From assembly GCF_032062135.1 (NCBI RefSeq), contig NC_092862.1, positions 95,563,248 through 95,627,247 of the forward strand: 64,000 nt of DNA. The letters are read 5' to 3'. This stretch comes from Pyxicephalus adspersus (lineage: Eukaryota > Chordata > Amphibia > Anura > Pyxicephalidae). The position numbers and the translations under genes were made by a program. Shown here in pieces: positions 12,318 to 25,126 of this stretch. The notes below the pieces were generated by a model that saw only the letters and a list, made by a program, of their open reading frames with translations, was not told the origin of the DNA and made no database searches. The number at the start of each line of letters is the position of its first letter. The first letter of the stretch is position 1.

Positions 12318-12782
12318 CTAGGCTTTATTGCTTGTTCAGTAGGTGCACATAAACGAGTGACACGATTCCTGGTATTTTACACACATTTTCTCAGACCCCA
12401 GTGTCACTTTTATTTTATCCAGTGCTATATGCCTATTAAAAATATTATAAAATTAATATTAGATAACAGTAATGTATTATATAGAACAAATATTAATAGG
12501 TTCTCTTTTTTACAAAATCAATTATGGCGACTTAAGTAATACTGTCAAACAAGCATTAAATATTTTACTGTATTAGCCATCAAAGACATTTTTAATTGTG
12601 TTCAGCCGATTTTGTGATGCACTTATACATTAAATAGATAAACATGTGACACCCATATCTTGGTTCGGCTTTATCATTTACAATGCCACCTATTACGGCC
12701 TTACAGCGGCCTTTCTATGTTTTATCTTAAACAATAGCAAATTGCTCCAAAATATCAATCTGAAAGAATTTTCTAGATTTTT

Positions 12783-12950
12783 GTCATTGGAAAGGATCTT
12801 TCACAATCCTTTCCAATGAAAAAGACTGAAAGATGCATGGATGAGCCCTGTACATATAGCACCATTCTTCTCAATGGGGGGGGGGGGGGATGACGGAGCG
12901 ACACCCTGCTGTTCTCTCTCCCCTTGTATTATGATCATTCATCCCATTCT
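12783..12950 (-). mobile_element. Family H MITE copy 5, partial, reverse orientation
   Basis: The minus strand reads the same block as copy 1: CTCTCC region, G-run counterpart, then GTACAGGGCTC and the hairpin. The hairpin arms are 12785-12797 and 12806-12818, 13 bp, perfect. A 14-base G run at 12876-12889 has expanded inside it. Termini were not found. Confidence 0.6.
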
Positions 12951-13383
12951 TTGAAATGAAATGCTGTTCGTGGCTAAGATGTATTTGTTTGATAATGAAA
13001 AATTCCATGTGAATTAGTTTATAGAGCTGCATTTTTGTATGCTCATTCCAGGGTATAACAGAAGGCAGTTTGTGCAGGAAAGGTGTGTGTAGGGTATAAT
13101 GTTGACCAGTATATGTGGAAGGGGAGTTTGGAGAATATGACAATGGGCAGTTTGTGCAGGAATGAACATTGAAGGGTAGCTAGATGATGGCAGCTAGTAT
13201 GTGAAGAAGGGTGTGTGGAGGGTATGTGTGTGAAATGTATGATAATGGACACGATGGGTAGGAAAGTCAAGAAAAATATAAAGAGTTCTATTGCTCTTGT
13301 TCTAAACCTGCAAAAAGCATTTGCCTGGCTTCTATTCTGACTCCCTAAAAATAGGTGTACACTTAAGGACTCCTGTTCATATT

Positions 13384-13440
13384 GTTGTTAAACAGTATTT
13401 ATATAGCGCCATCATATTATGCAGCGCTGTACAAAGTCCA
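13384..13440 (-). repeat. LINE/SINE 3' tail fragment
   Basis: The minus strand reads TTTGTACAGCGCTGCATAAT, then GGCGCTATATAAATACTGTT. This is the conserved 3' tail shared in amphibians by an L2/CR1-type LINE and its SINE partners; the same tail recurs at 15440-15500, 17090-17135 and 22550-22600. Confidence 0.55.
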
Positions 13441-15334
13441 AACTACATGACAGCACATAAGCCGGTGGATCAGCTTAATACCCAAGCAAGTAACATTTTT
13501 ACTAACAAACATGATATAATGTGCATTAATTCTGCAGTGCATTAGTCATGTTATTCCTTTAAACTGCCATGTAGGCATACCCTGTTTTTTATACTGAGAC
13601 ATTTTCCCTGGCACATGACAGCGACCTTGATGTGTGATTTTTCTGAACAACATGCGGCAAAGCTAAAAACCTTTTTCTGGGCTGGTGATTTCTGTCCTGA
13701 CTGAATATAAAAAGATAAGAATATAAAGCACTAGATGATGTTCTCTGATGGCTCCACTACCAGACCTCTTATCAGCACTCTTAAGGGTTTAACAGGAGCA
13801 CTGGTGAGCTCTGTCTGGTGATGTCTTCTGCTCTTTTGGACAGAGCTATCATCAGGCTTGATCCATGGGAAAAATAGGGAAAAGATGAATGGGAGAGACA
13901 CTTTTCCTGTCACAGTGCAGAAAGCCATGATCTCATGTCTCACTCGCTCTCCAAATTTCATTTCTCAAACATGGGACATAGAGGCCCTCAGGGTATGTGT
14001 TTAAGGATGCAGACAGAGAAACAATACATTGCTCAATGTCTGCAAGTATAGCAATAAAGAACCAATTAGATAATTGCACCATTTTCGTCTGCATGATCCA
14101 AAACATAATCATAAATGGCATGGGAAGAGTAACTGGGAAGTCTCCTTTAACAAATCATTTATAAATAGATATGTAGAATATTTTGTTTTAGGCAAAGGCA
14201 TATACTGTTATTTATGCATGCAGGTGAAACGTTATTTATGGCTGTATTGGACAGATGAAGGATATCACCCTAATTTACACCCTAATACAATAGAATAGAT
14301 CATGTGAATGTTTACTTTTTAATTGAATTATGTAAACTTAAGTTACCCAAACATGCAAACAAAAATAATTTTTAATGTCTTGGCACATAGTTGGGTATGC
14401 TATACAAAAAAAGCTGAAATTTAGTAAGAATACTATCTTCCAATTTTGTAATCTAGTATATGTTCATATAATTTTAAATAGCTAGCTGAAACATGTTTGT
14501 ATTTAGTCACAGATTTGTGCCCTGCACCATCATTCTTTCTAAGGGAAGGGTATGTAAGATTAGGACCATTATATGCTATAGTTTCACCAATGCCTGTTAT
14601 TTTATTACAGCCTGTTATTTTATTCTTAGCACCTAAAGAAAAATCAATATTGATATAAATAATGTCAGTAATCATATCCTAACTTTTTCATTACACACTG
14701 ATATGTAAAAACTAGGTATCCTAAAATACAGTTCATTACATTCTTTATATTTTCTTTCTTCTTTATAAATGGCTGATATTCTTTGCAATTATTGTTTTGT
14801 TGTACAACTCTTTGTTCACTTTTGACAGCCATTTCAGGTTAATAAAAGTCTAACCGCATTTCCATTTATTAATACACTAAAAATGTTCATTAGTTACACA
14901 TGATTTTATTTAGTCCTGAACATTTATATAATAGAGGCCGCAGTGATCCAAATTATTTGAATCAATTAGTTTTATCACAGACATCTGTTGCTTCTTGTTT
15001 TTGATGCAAGGCTCAAGAACTTTTCAAGACAGGTCTGGTTAACCCACTTCTTAAGCAGTGACAATATTAAAAATAATTTAAGAGGTCATTACGGAATAAG
15101 GCAAGTCAACAGGTTCAATTTATTTTTTTTCAATACCCAGCAGCATATTCGTACCTCAATATTGTTCTCCCTTTGCTCTGTCCAGTGAATGTGAGTAACC
15201 AAAAACAGCCCCATGTAAACTAAAGTTGTATTTTTTGTACATTTGACACAGAGGGCTAACTCTCCCCACACCCATATGATGTGACCCATAGGGCCAGTCA
15301 CTGTTATTTTTACATTACTTCCCACCACTACATA
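13441..15334. other. Unassigned AT-rich intergenic DNA
   Basis: No recognised element. Several 60-80 codon open frames on both strands overlap one another and show no family features. Confidence 0.5.
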
Positions 15335-15541
15335 TCTGCCCTCCTATTATGAATTACTTTCCCCACCTTCTAGATTTTAAGCTTTTCAGGGCAGGGTCCT
15401 CTCCTCCTCCTGTGTCACTGTCTGTATCTGTGTGTCATTTAAAATCCTTATTTAATGTACAGCGCTGTGTAATATGTTGGCGCTATATAAATCCTGTTTC
15501 ATAATATTATTATTATGATTAATAATAATAATAATAATAAT
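15335..15541 (+). repeat. LINE-type 3' end with (TAA)n tail
   Basis: It contains TAGATTTTAAGCTTTTCAGG, then ATGTACAGCGCTGTGTAATA and TGTTGGCGCTATATAAATCC, and ends in TAA/AAT trinucleotide repeats at about 15506-15541. This is the L2/CR1-like 3' end with its simple-repeat tail, plus orientation. The coding part of the LINE is missing (5' truncation is usual). Confidence 0.6.
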
Positions 15542-17080
15542 TACATGCCTTTCCATACAATGACAAGGCAAATAGAAGATGAACAAATACTGAACATATA
15601 GTGAACCTTTTGCTTTAGCCTGCATGGAGAAAGAACATATTTACTAGTTAGAGTAGGGGGTCAGGGATAGGGGTTACATTAGGGACTACAGTTAGACTAG
15701 GTAAATAGGGGTAAAATGTAAGGTTAAGTCTGAAAGTTAGTTTAGAGTCTTTTTTTCTATATTGGTGCTAATATGCCCTCTTTGGTTGATATTTAACTAA
15801 TATCCTCGATTTCCAATTTTTTATTGTTGTAATTGTTGTCAAAGCTTAAAAAAATGCAGGTATTTTTTACTTTTTAAAAATTAAATTTACCAAATATTAT
15901 TATATAATAATACTTTCCTATTGAGATACAGAAAAATAGATTTCACAAAAAAGTTAAATATTGTCAGCCAAATTACTTTTGTAACGGTCACATGAATTAG
16001 CTCAGCAACACACAAACTTACCCTGCTCTGTACTATACCTTCAATTATTCCAGACTTGTTGTAGGCACATAGACCATGTTTTTTTTTTGTTTTATATTTT
16101 GCTAGTGACCAGATGTCAGTGGATATATTTTAGAGGACTATAAATATAATTATTTTTTGCACACAAATTCAGAATCTTTTGAAAGCAAAAAAACATAGAA
16201 ATAAATTTACATGAAAAAAAGCTTCAAAACATTATGACATTATGGTTTTATTCACATACCAATGAATATCAGTCTTCATAGATAAAATGACATTGCTATC
16301 ACTACATTTAGTAATGAGTACATTTTGAAAAAATAACACATTTAATGCAGAATATAAAGCTTTACATGTCTCATGTAAGTGTAAGGTCCAGAATTTATAA
16401 TGATAAAATATCCTTTAATCAATTGAAAGCCCTTGGGGGATGACTTCATGCGTGGTTGCTGCATTTTTTAAGTCAATAGCACCAAATCTGCTTTCGTTAT
16501 AGACACAAGTATGTTGTAAACATTGACCTAGTGATATTAGAGCAGAGGTCTAGTAGATCTGTGTCCCAGTGTTTATGGAGCCAGACTAAAGATTAGGCTT
16601 GGCTTTGGATTTTTTTCATCCCTGTAACTTTTCAGACCAGCTCATGTTGGAACGCAGCAAGTCATTAGATTATCTAAGGGAAAGGCACCCAAAGTACAGC
16701 CCACAGGAGCACAGACAGGGCACATAATCCTTGTTATCAGGAAGGTTGTCATTTGGCATTTGTATATCAGTGCACTCTTTCAATACCATTGAAGAAACTG
16801 TACATCTTAGAAGAGATTACTAAATACTTATACAACAGGATTCCATTTCAGTGCCTCATAAACCAATTACGTATAAACAAGGTGCATTTAGAGGATACCA
16901 AACTAAATTCTATGGGAAAAGAAGTTCTTCTGGTTTGAATAAAAAAAAAAAACATTTGTAAATGCATATTTTAGTTTTTGTTTTTTTTTACTTTTAGAAC
17001 TTGGACTTTTCTTGTGATTTAAAAAATAGTGTTTACTGTCTAGGAGAATTTTGTCTAGGTTTACTTGTATTATTAATAAT
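15542..17080. other. Unassigned AT-rich intergenic DNA
   Basis: No gene or recognised repeat beyond poly(A/T) tracts. The short plus frame at 16753-16938 is unsupported. Confidence 0.5.
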
Positions 17081-17084
17081 CATT

Positions 17085-17140
17085 TTTTTAAACTTTATTT
17101 ATACAGCACCAACATATTACACAGCGCTATGTATATTCAA
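17085..17140 (-). repeat. LINE/SINE 3' tail fragment
   Basis: The plus strand TTTATTTATACAGCACCAAC ATATTACACAGCGCTATGTA (split here for length) is the reverse of the GCGCTATATAAATA tail described for 13384-13440. Confidence 0.5.
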
Positions 17141-17395
17141 TAATAGTTGCAAATGACAAATACAGACAAGGAAGGGAAAGAGGACATTGCCTAAAAGAGG
17201 GGCAAAAGTTGGGGGGAGAGTATTGTACACATAATATAGTATTACACGTACACACACAAACGGAGAGAATCAGTTTTAATTGCTAATAAAATGATGTGTT
17301 ATTTTTAAAACATTTATTTATAAGGGGAAAATTTAAATCACATAAGCTCTGACTGATGGGTCACTTGCTTGTCAGTGATCTTTTGTGAATTATTG

Positions 17396-17450
17396 TTAGC
17401 CACCAGTAGATGGTACTGTGTCCTCATTTAAAGTGTGTAACAAACGCTGT
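17396..17450 (+). repeat. Half copy of palindromic repeat with CTCF-like core
   Basis: CCACCAGTAGATGGTACTG is followed by TGTCCTCATTTAAAGTGTG and a TAACAAA stretch. It matches one arm of the inverted repeat at 47172-47280, so it is a dispersed repeat. The AGTAGATGG core resembles a CTCF binding motif; binding is not shown. Confidence 0.4.
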
Positions 17451-20400
17451 CTCAGACATCAGTTAGTTTAGTACTAGAACAGTCTACGAATATTGAGTGT
17501 ATATACTAATGCATAGATCCCATATTTAGCCTTCCTCAAACAAGCTGTTTGTGTATCTTTACTTTTCTCACATATTAAAGAAAAACAATATAAAACAATA
17601 TTAAAAAAACCTTAAATGTCACATACACTAAATATTTACTGCTCGTGATAGCTTTCTGGGGCAACTGTTTCTTTCACATAATTCACCAGCAGGGAATTAC
17701 TAATTAAAAAGGTATACCTAGCCACAGTAATAGGTGCAATGTCGGCATTACCATCCAAATCCAAAGTAACATACAAAAAACTTCATATTAAACAAAATTT
17801 AGATCACATATAGTAGGCCAATTTTACAAAAATGTTCCAAAGGAAATTATATCCATACGGTAGTTCTCTTATTAGATAATGTAAAAGACGTCTGCCAGGT
17901 CTGGCTGTTTAGATAAATGGTACAACTTTCTGTGTTAAAATTATTGTTGCTGTATAGAATTTAAAAATGCCTTAGGAATAAAGATGGATGTGAGCAATTG
18001 AGGCGTGGGCTATTGTGCAGTACCGAGGGTAATATTTTGAATGTCTTCCGACCTATATTCATTCATTCTCATTCATGGCTTGGTGGTGCTGAGAGTTGGA
18101 AGGGTTTGTTCAAAAGGGTCACTGAGAAGAGGGGTAGTGGAATACACCGTTCAATCTATGCCTGTGATGCCGGCTATGTAGACATGTGCAAAGAGAGGTA
18201 GTGCACAAAGTGTGGCCCCTGTTAGGCATTCACATGTACATCACACTATACCTAGGAACAATGCTTTTTAAAAATCAATATGCATTGATAATATTCATGA
18301 TAGGTTGATCATATTTGGCTATGTCTTAAATCTGTAGAAAGGCCAAAGATTTTCTTTTAACTATAGCAGAAAAGGGCTATGTATAGATTTAAATGAACGC
18401 GTAAGTTTTGAATAATTGCAGAGGCAGAAAAACTAAATACAATCAAAGAATACTTACACAGACACTCAAACAATCTAAACATAATTTCTCTTAGTCTGCA
18501 CCCAGCAGGTCAACTTATCATGATTCATGAAAACAAGTTAACAATGCAGAGAATGTGCGCTTCAGTGTTTCAGCATACAATGCTTCAATTAAGAGAGATA
18601 GACATAGCCATATAGGCACAGAGGGCTGGTAAATCATGCAAGCAAGATGAATTGAAAGGGACATTGAGAAACATAGTCTTTATATCCAAAAGATTTATGT
18701 GATAGTAACTCAACCATCTCCTTCAATGGAAGCAAATAAAGATATTTTTTGCATACATTTCATAGGTCTAACATAAGTAATTCTTGCCGGCTGTCCATTC
18801 CCCAGGGCTAGGCTAAAAGTATTGTTTAAAAATCTAATATATGGTTTATTTACTCAATTTCTGCTGAGCACTACAGTTCCTTCAGGCTAGCTTCACCAGC
18901 CCATTACTCTATTAATGCTCCATTACTGAAATTAGTGCTGCAATTGCAAGGGGGAAGGGGACAAGGTTTAAAGGAGAGGGTCTTGTTTAATCCTATAAGA
19001 GATGAAACCATTAGGCAATTTGCTGTTTTTTCTTTCTGACAATTTTCTAAACATGTTTTTTTTTACATAAAACGTTGCCGCATAATAAATATAGGTCACA
19101 CCGTGGAGATACTAAGTACTTAGCTGTATTAAAGGACACAGTTTCTCTTGAAAGACATGTGTCCAACAAGGGTGCTAAAATGAGAATGAGACCTATGCAG
19201 ATATAGACATAATACTTATGCTACATAGTTAAATAAATAAAATAATAAATGTAATGTTAAAATTTGTCATTTGTGACACTTCTTTAAGTGGACATGAGGG
19301 ATGCTAAATGATGTACAGGGATTGCATGCAGGTCCTAGATTTTACCTAAAAAATCACAAATGATCATCTTGGAATCGAGGAGACACTGTCTTAGGCAGTC
19401 CTCTACAGAAGTTTACACTTTAAGATGTAGGAGCAACATCTTCAATGCCCTTCAGAGACCTCCCTAATGAGCCAGTGTCCAATATTAGGTACAGTATTCA
19501 AGTATGGAATTTTAGGGAGCCACCCCTGTCAATTTCAGTAAGTGTCTGTTCTTTTTTTCTAATTTGTGTATTTTTGGGCAAAGTACACCCCCACTCCCAA
19601 GGTATAGTAGGACATATGTATATTTAAATCTCTACATTCCACAGCCAAGGTCATCTGCATCACTATCACAACCAGCAAAGTGAGCCATTTACTTTTATGG
19701 TATGATCTGAGCATCTTCAGTTTAAACTTTAAAACTTTTTCTCTGTGTCCCTACCCTTATGCTTTTAGAAAAGTTATCCTAAATACTGAGTGGGCCATTT
19801 AGTCCCTACTTACTCAGTAGGCATAAACACAAACAGGCCAAACATTATTGTTAATGGAATCAGAAACAGATTGATGGATGGGTGAAGTGGGATGATTTGA
19901 GTCAGGTGTATGGCCACTTTTAGACACCTTAACCTGTAAGATAATTGTGTTAATGCTCTGTGACCTGTAACAAGAAATCTTATTAGGTCAGTTTAGTATG
20001 CATGACTACATTTTTATGACAAAGTGTTTGGCTTTACTTTTCACCTTTTAGGGTATGGTCTATTGAAAATAAATCATGTACAGGTAAAAGATTATGCCAT
20101 TTTTACTATTACCTTTTAATTCCAAATAATGTTTTTGTGCTCTTTATATAGATAAATTGTATTTAACCTAATCTTTGGATTCTATCTATACATCAGAAAT
20201 CTTTGGCATCCCCTACTGCCAACTGCCATAAACCATTTTAGCCTTGCTGTGGAATCCAACCCCGCTTTCTCTGTTTTCAGACAAAGCAATACAAAATAAA
20301 AACAAATAAAAATTGATCTGAAAAACAATCAAAAGTTATCTGTGAAGTGTAAAAACAACATCTGAACAGCCAATATCCTTAAACATAGGCAATTCATAGG

Positions 20401-20699
20401 TAAATGAGCATATTGCCAGTCTAATAATTTCTGCAGCTAATATTGTAATAGCAATTGGTAAATAATTACATTTTTATAAAAAACATAAAAAATGAAATAA
20501 AGACTATGCAAAGGGCACACAAATATCACTGAAATATTGTCGTCAGGTTGATGTTTTTGGTTTACCAGCAAAGTACCTCTGGAAATCATTTTCAGATGTT
20601 GGCAAATTCTCTTCTTTAGAAGTTTAGAGGTCAGAAAATATGGGTGTACTAAAATTATACTTTTTTTCAACCTAACCTTTCACCTGAAACAGTATTTCT
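17451..20699. other. Unassigned intergenic DNA
   Basis: Mostly AT-rich and unique to the eye. The frame at 17998-18201 (67 codons, plus) is GC-richer than its surroundings but matches nothing I know. No repeat family recognised. Confidence 0.45.
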
Positions 20700-21330
20700 T
20701 AGGGAACTGTTAAAATGTATTGTCTCTGTGAACCAGAAAACCATCATCAAATTATCACTCTCCAAACAGAGCATGGAGCTCGTTCAGAGCAGCAGCCGCC
20801 AAGATTATTAATGTCTCCATCTAACAATGTGTCTGAGTACAGCCTAGAGAACACTGCACTTTGGCACTTTTAAGTTATTTGAAAGAACAGCAAAGGAAGG
20901 GGGTGGAGGCAAGAAGACAGAGGAGAAAGTGAGAGAGTAATGCTCTTATATTTTCACAGTTCAACCAGAGCCTTATGCTGGTAATGTGAGAGGCCTGGAT
21001 CAGGCGCCAAGTGGATAAGACTGTAGACAGTGGGGCCTAAAACTCTGATATTTGCCAGCACCTGCAAATAGGAGGCAAATAATTGGAACATGTAAGCAAG
21101 AAAAAAAACTTGTTAGATGATAGTATTTTGTAACCGTCTCTGGCAGGGGTTTCAGCAAGGAATTTAATCAGCAGAGTTGTTTAAACTGAGCTTTGAAGAC
21201 AGCCCAGGGCTGCTAGTAATGAACTTCATATCATCTACAACTCCTGTTTGCTGACGACATTCAATTTGTTAATTCTGCAGCTGGTGATAGGGGTAAGATA
21301 TTGAAGTGATGATTTTTTTTCCCCCCTATT
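20700..21330. other. Candidate conserved non-coding element 1
   Basis: High-complexity, repeat-free sequence with runs such as GCAGCAGCCGCCAAGATTAT and AATTGGAACATGTAAGCAAG. It lacks long reading frames and differs in texture from the decayed repeats nearby. This appearance suggests a unique, possibly constrained block, but only an alignment can show conservation. Confidence 0.3.
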
Positions 21331-22085
21331 TCATTGTTAAAATGTTTTCCTAAATATATCTAATTAGTTCCTGTTGAAGACACTTAGGCAGTGAAAGAGT
21401 GAATAAAAAAGATTTATAATCCTGTGCTGCCACCTATTTCCGCCACGTATATTTGGTAGATAACAAATGTCTACACACCCTTACCGAAATTCTGACTTGC
21501 TTAGGCAAAGCTTGAAAACATGGCAAGATATTACGGACTACTTTTACATTTATCGCACAACCAATGACAGTTGACTAAAACCACTGAATATTTTGTTGGT
21601 TAAGTATGTTCCAAAAGGGGCAGTAATGGGGTTTTATATGTTAAACTAAGTTGTACAAATTGCTTCACAAACATCCATTTTTCCTTGGATTATAAATTAA
21701 TAATTTGCTTGCCAATTTTTCATTGTGTTGTTAATCCAGAGTTTAATAATATTCGATGAATATCTGGATTGGATATTATTGAATTTGTCAAGGTGCTTTC
21801 CTTTTTACTTTTGTGTACTAAAGATGGATTTGTATATTGTTATCTTAAATGAAAATTATTAAAACTATTGAAACAATCCAGAGCTTCCATGAGACCGGAC
21901 CTAGAATGTAAAGCTCCCCCAATTTAATTCATTTTAAACTTTGTTTAAAGTTTAACTGTCTTTTATCTTTGTGAAAAAATAATCTTTTCTCTAACCCTCG
22001 TTTTTTTTTCTGAGGCTTGAAACTCTGAGTGTACATTGGCAGCCAGCTAGCACACTCTCACGGGCCAGGTTTTCATTTGGTGTAG
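21331..22085. other. Unassigned AT-rich intergenic DNA
   Basis: Nothing recognised. Confidence 0.5.
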
Positions 22086-22089
22086 CTTA

Positions 22090-22340
22090 CATTTGAAGTC
22101 ATTACATTGACCTGAGCAGTACATTACAAACTCTTCATCACTCTGATGTGTGCTGTAAATTACATAGTCCTGATTACTGAACTCTGTACACTATGCTGTG
22201 TAATACATGCTCCTGAGCACTGCATTGTGTATGCTGTGGTGTATGATACTTACTTCTAAATGCTGCAATCTGTAATCTATGGTGTGGTTTCCATGCTCCT
22301 ATGTATATTTTATATTTTTCACATATGTAATCTGTACTTT
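22090..22340. repeat. Degenerate ~40 bp minisatellite, left part
   Basis: Imperfect units recur, each built around TGCTGT, a TTACATA-like stretch, CTGA and CACTG, for example the stretches beginning at about 22147, 22193 and 22233. Units are about 38-45 bp and strongly diverged. The array is split by a SINE at 22341-22612 and resumes at about 22613. Confidence 0.5.
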
Positions 22341-22612
22341 GTCCCAGGACACTATCTTCAAGAAGTTTGTATGTTCTCCCTGTGTGGGTTTCCTCCAAGT
22401 ACTCCAGTTTCCTCCCACATCTCAAAAACATGCAGTTAGGTTAATCCGCTTTCCCTCAAAAATTGTCATTAGACTACATTAATGACATAACACTGTAGTA
22501 GGGACATTAGATTTGTGATCCCCTTTCAGGGACAGTGATATGACAATGGACTTTGTAAAGCACTGGGTAATATGCCATCACTATATAAATACTGACTAAT
22601 AATAATATTATA
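22341..22612 (+). repeat. tRNA-headed SINE, 5'-truncated, inside the minisatellite
   Basis: Plus orientation. It starts at CCAGGACACTATCTTCAAG, has the body TTTGTATGTTCTCCCTGTGT and TTTCCTCCCACATCTCAAAA, then the tail AAAGCACTGGGTAATATG and an ACTATATAAATA to TAATAATAATA end. The tRNA-like head is missing. Minisatellite units lie on both sides. Confidence 0.65.
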
Positions 22613-23010
22613 GATGCAATTGACCACTAATTGCTGTAAACTGTGCTGTACTTTACATAATGTTGACCAATGTACCCAGTATACTATGTTGGAAATGATA
22701 TATGCCGAACCACTGAGTGCTACGTTATGTAGTATATTTTCCATATTTCTGACATCTGTACCTTTGCTGTGTTGCATGCTACACACTAACAACAATTGCA
22801 GTTTAGGCACTGTGCAGTCAGTTACATATTTTAAACCACCATACTTTACACATTCAGCTGTACTATACAATCCCTTGTATAGAAAACCCTGTTGTATCTT
22901 ATGTTATGCTGTATGTTACATACTCACAATCATTGCACTTTATACATTGTGATATCAGTTACGTATTGTGTGTTGAACATTGTGTTGAACCTTATATTCT
23001 CCTGTATAGA
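22613..23010. repeat. Degenerate ~40 bp minisatellite, right part
   Basis: Continues the array at 22090-22340 with units around TGCTGTACTTTACATAATG, TGCTGTGTTGCATGCTACAC and TGCTGTATGTTACATACTC. A TGTATAGAAAACCC block occurs twice (about 22876 and 23003). The open frames here (22526-22870 minus, 22614-22952 plus) reflect the repeat and are not genes. Confidence 0.5.
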
Positions 23011-23609
23011 AAACCCACAAACAGAAAATACTATTTTTCATGAGGAAAGTGCTCAATATTTAATGGTAAAATGTAATTGTGCTTGAGTTTATGATTCTGA
23101 ATCTGAGAAAAAACAAATACAAGCTGTGTTTGAAGGTAGGGAGAGCAGTAAATGACAAAGCAAAAAAAAAGACATATCTCAGGAAAAATTTGAAGCAAGT
23201 CAAATTAAACGAGATTATGCAATGAAATAACAAAGCATATGAACTGAGTGGTATGTGACCAAAACATTGGCATTTTTGATGACATGGTGAGGCATTTTGT
23301 GGGTGGTTATCCTAGTATTATCTGCACAAAAATAGATTGTTACAAAATATACCTTTTGTAAACCACTTTGTGATGAGCAGTAATGGGGTTCAATAAAGAC
23401 AGTCGAATTTACTTAAACTTACCGTAGTTCCTAGATTTAACAGAAAACAATAACCAAGTTGGACTTTTAAGGCAAAGATAGCAATACAATAGTGAATGGT
23501 ACAATAAAATGCCAGCAAAATGTATTAACAACTTTAAAACCTCTTGAAAAAACAACATGTTGTTGATAACATCCATTTGAAACACATCTCATTATTTGAA
23601 GCTCATACA
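23011..23609. other. Unassigned AT-rich intergenic DNA
   Basis: Nothing recognised. Confidence 0.5.
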
Positions 23610-23670
23610 ATGTCCAAACTCAACACGTTTCACGGACTTAGTTGCCTGCTTCTTCAGGAGTTCATTTGAA
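23610..23670 (-). repeat. Dispersed GAAGAAGC / GTGAAACG repeat module
   Basis: The minus strand reads CTCCTGAAGAAGCAGG, a ~12-base gap, then GTCCGTGAAACGTGTTGAG. The same two-part module recurs at 31405-31450, 53952-53990 and 63935-63975. I do not recognise the parent element. Confidence 0.45.
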
Positions 23671-24284
23671 GATGAGCCCAACCAGAGGATAAATATTCAA
23701 TCCAAAGGAATCCTTTTATTTATTTTTGGTTATTGTTCTTGTTGGTATTCTATTTTATCTAAATACTTCCTCTATTATCTCTAAAGTAAGGATGAGGATA
23801 GTCGAGTGAAAATTAGGCTGTGTCTTACAGTAGTTCCTAGTTTTTTTCATTCACATGTGAAGAGACACCTGCATGGGCAAGTAATCAAGCTCAATTCCAG
23901 CTATATGGGCTGGCACTATTTTCCTTACACAAAAGAACACCTTAAAGTGGTCAGTGTACATAAACAAACTTTCCTAAGAAAACATTGAGGCTATGATTGG
24001 TGACTTCTTATTCTCCAAATTCCAAATGGAATGTAGAACTTTACTGAGACAGTAACACCAAAAAATTATGCAAACAAGAACCCTGACTTTTAGGATATGC
24101 ATACTTTTCCTTGAGATAATAATAATTATATAATATTAATAATTTATATTTACAATATGGAGGTCTATATTATGGATTATAGTAACGGCTGGGTTTATGC
24201 AATAATCTGAATAATCAGTTCAAATAAAATATATAAAAAGAATTGATAATGATATAAATATATTGTGACAGGGTGCCCCATGGC
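23671..24284. other. Unassigned AT-rich intergenic DNA
   Basis: Nothing recognised; the part from 24110 to 24280 is very AT-rich. Confidence 0.5.
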
Positions 24285-24328
24285 TTGGTTGGGAAGGCCC
24301 TGCATTAGGGTAATGTGCTCACATTTTC

Positions 24329-24550
24329 CTAGGAGGTGGCCTCTTGATCCCATATCTCTTTAGTGATACCTAACAAGCCACGGGGGTGCCTACACCAGCT
24401 CAAACGGTGAAAAACCTTTGGAACGTCTCTAATGGCAAAAATCAAGTAAGGGAAGAGGTCCCAGTCCCTTCCATCCTTCACTTCTTTCTTCAACATCCCT
24501 TTCAGGGTCTTGTTGAAGCGTTCCACCAACCCATCTTTCTGTAGGCACAA
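24329..24550 (-). pseudogene. Ty3/gypsy-type retrotransposon integrase fragment
   Basis: The minus-strand translation reads DGLVERFNKTLKGMLKKEV, then RDWDLFPYLIFAIRDVPK, and PRGLLGITKEIWD. This matches the end of the integrase catalytic core of Ty3/gypsy elements, where QTDGLVERFNxTLK carries the third acidic catalytic residue (the E of VERFN) and is followed by the WD-LPYLLFAYREVP block. The usual ST-GFSPFELLYG stretch after it is damaged. No start, LTR or upstream RT is seen. It is an old endogenous fragment without coding capacity. Confidence 0.8.
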
Positions 24551-24745
24551 TTACGAGGAAAGACCCGGACATGGACTAGGTGGAATAGGAATCCCTCCCA
24601 AATCTTCCTGGGCCAGCTCCAGGACCCTTAGAACTGTCCTTTCACACATGCCAACTGTCCAACAGACAAATACACATTTCCTGGAGACTGGGTGCTATAC
24701 ATACCCAATCGAGGTCCTTCCAAACCCAGTGTGACTGAATTTGAG
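24551..24745 (-). mobile_element. Probable further Ty3/gypsy element sequence
   Basis: GC-rich continuation on the minus strand giving VLELAQEDLGGIPIPP. This could be another part of the same polyprotein joined to the integrase by an internal deletion. It is assigned by position and composition only. Confidence 0.35.
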
Positions 24746-25126
24746 TCTTTATTTTAGGAATAATGGTACCCAGATTCACTTTTCTTTATCAAGTTTGACT
24801 GTGTCTAGAGTTAGGTAGGTAATAGATCACTAACTGTGCCTCAGCTAATTGTGCATAATGTACATAGTTTAGTCATGTAGTTAGGAAAATAAAAATCCAC
24901 CAGATCCAAGTCTAATAAAATGGTGTAATACTTACTATGAGACAGTCCCATGTCAAGTCTGGGAGTTGTTAGGAAAGTAGCTATCAGACGTCTAGTTAAC
25001 GCAGTCTTTAAGCAGAAGCCTATTTATACAGAAGCCTCCTAATTGTCAATTAATCTAAATATCTGAAAATTCAGATTCTTGCAAAGCATTTAGTAATTGG
25101 TGATGGTATATAGCTGCCAGGTCTTA

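Noticed and set aside
11940..12539. Open frame of 199 codons on the plus strand, the longest in the window
   Set aside because: It runs straight across family H MITE copy 1, including its terminal repeats and hairpin. The same DNA in other copies is not open. No domain seen.
22090..23010. Possible CRISPR-like or satellite array
   Set aside because: Units are diverged, without constant repeats and unique spacers; it is a decayed minisatellite in a vertebrate genome.
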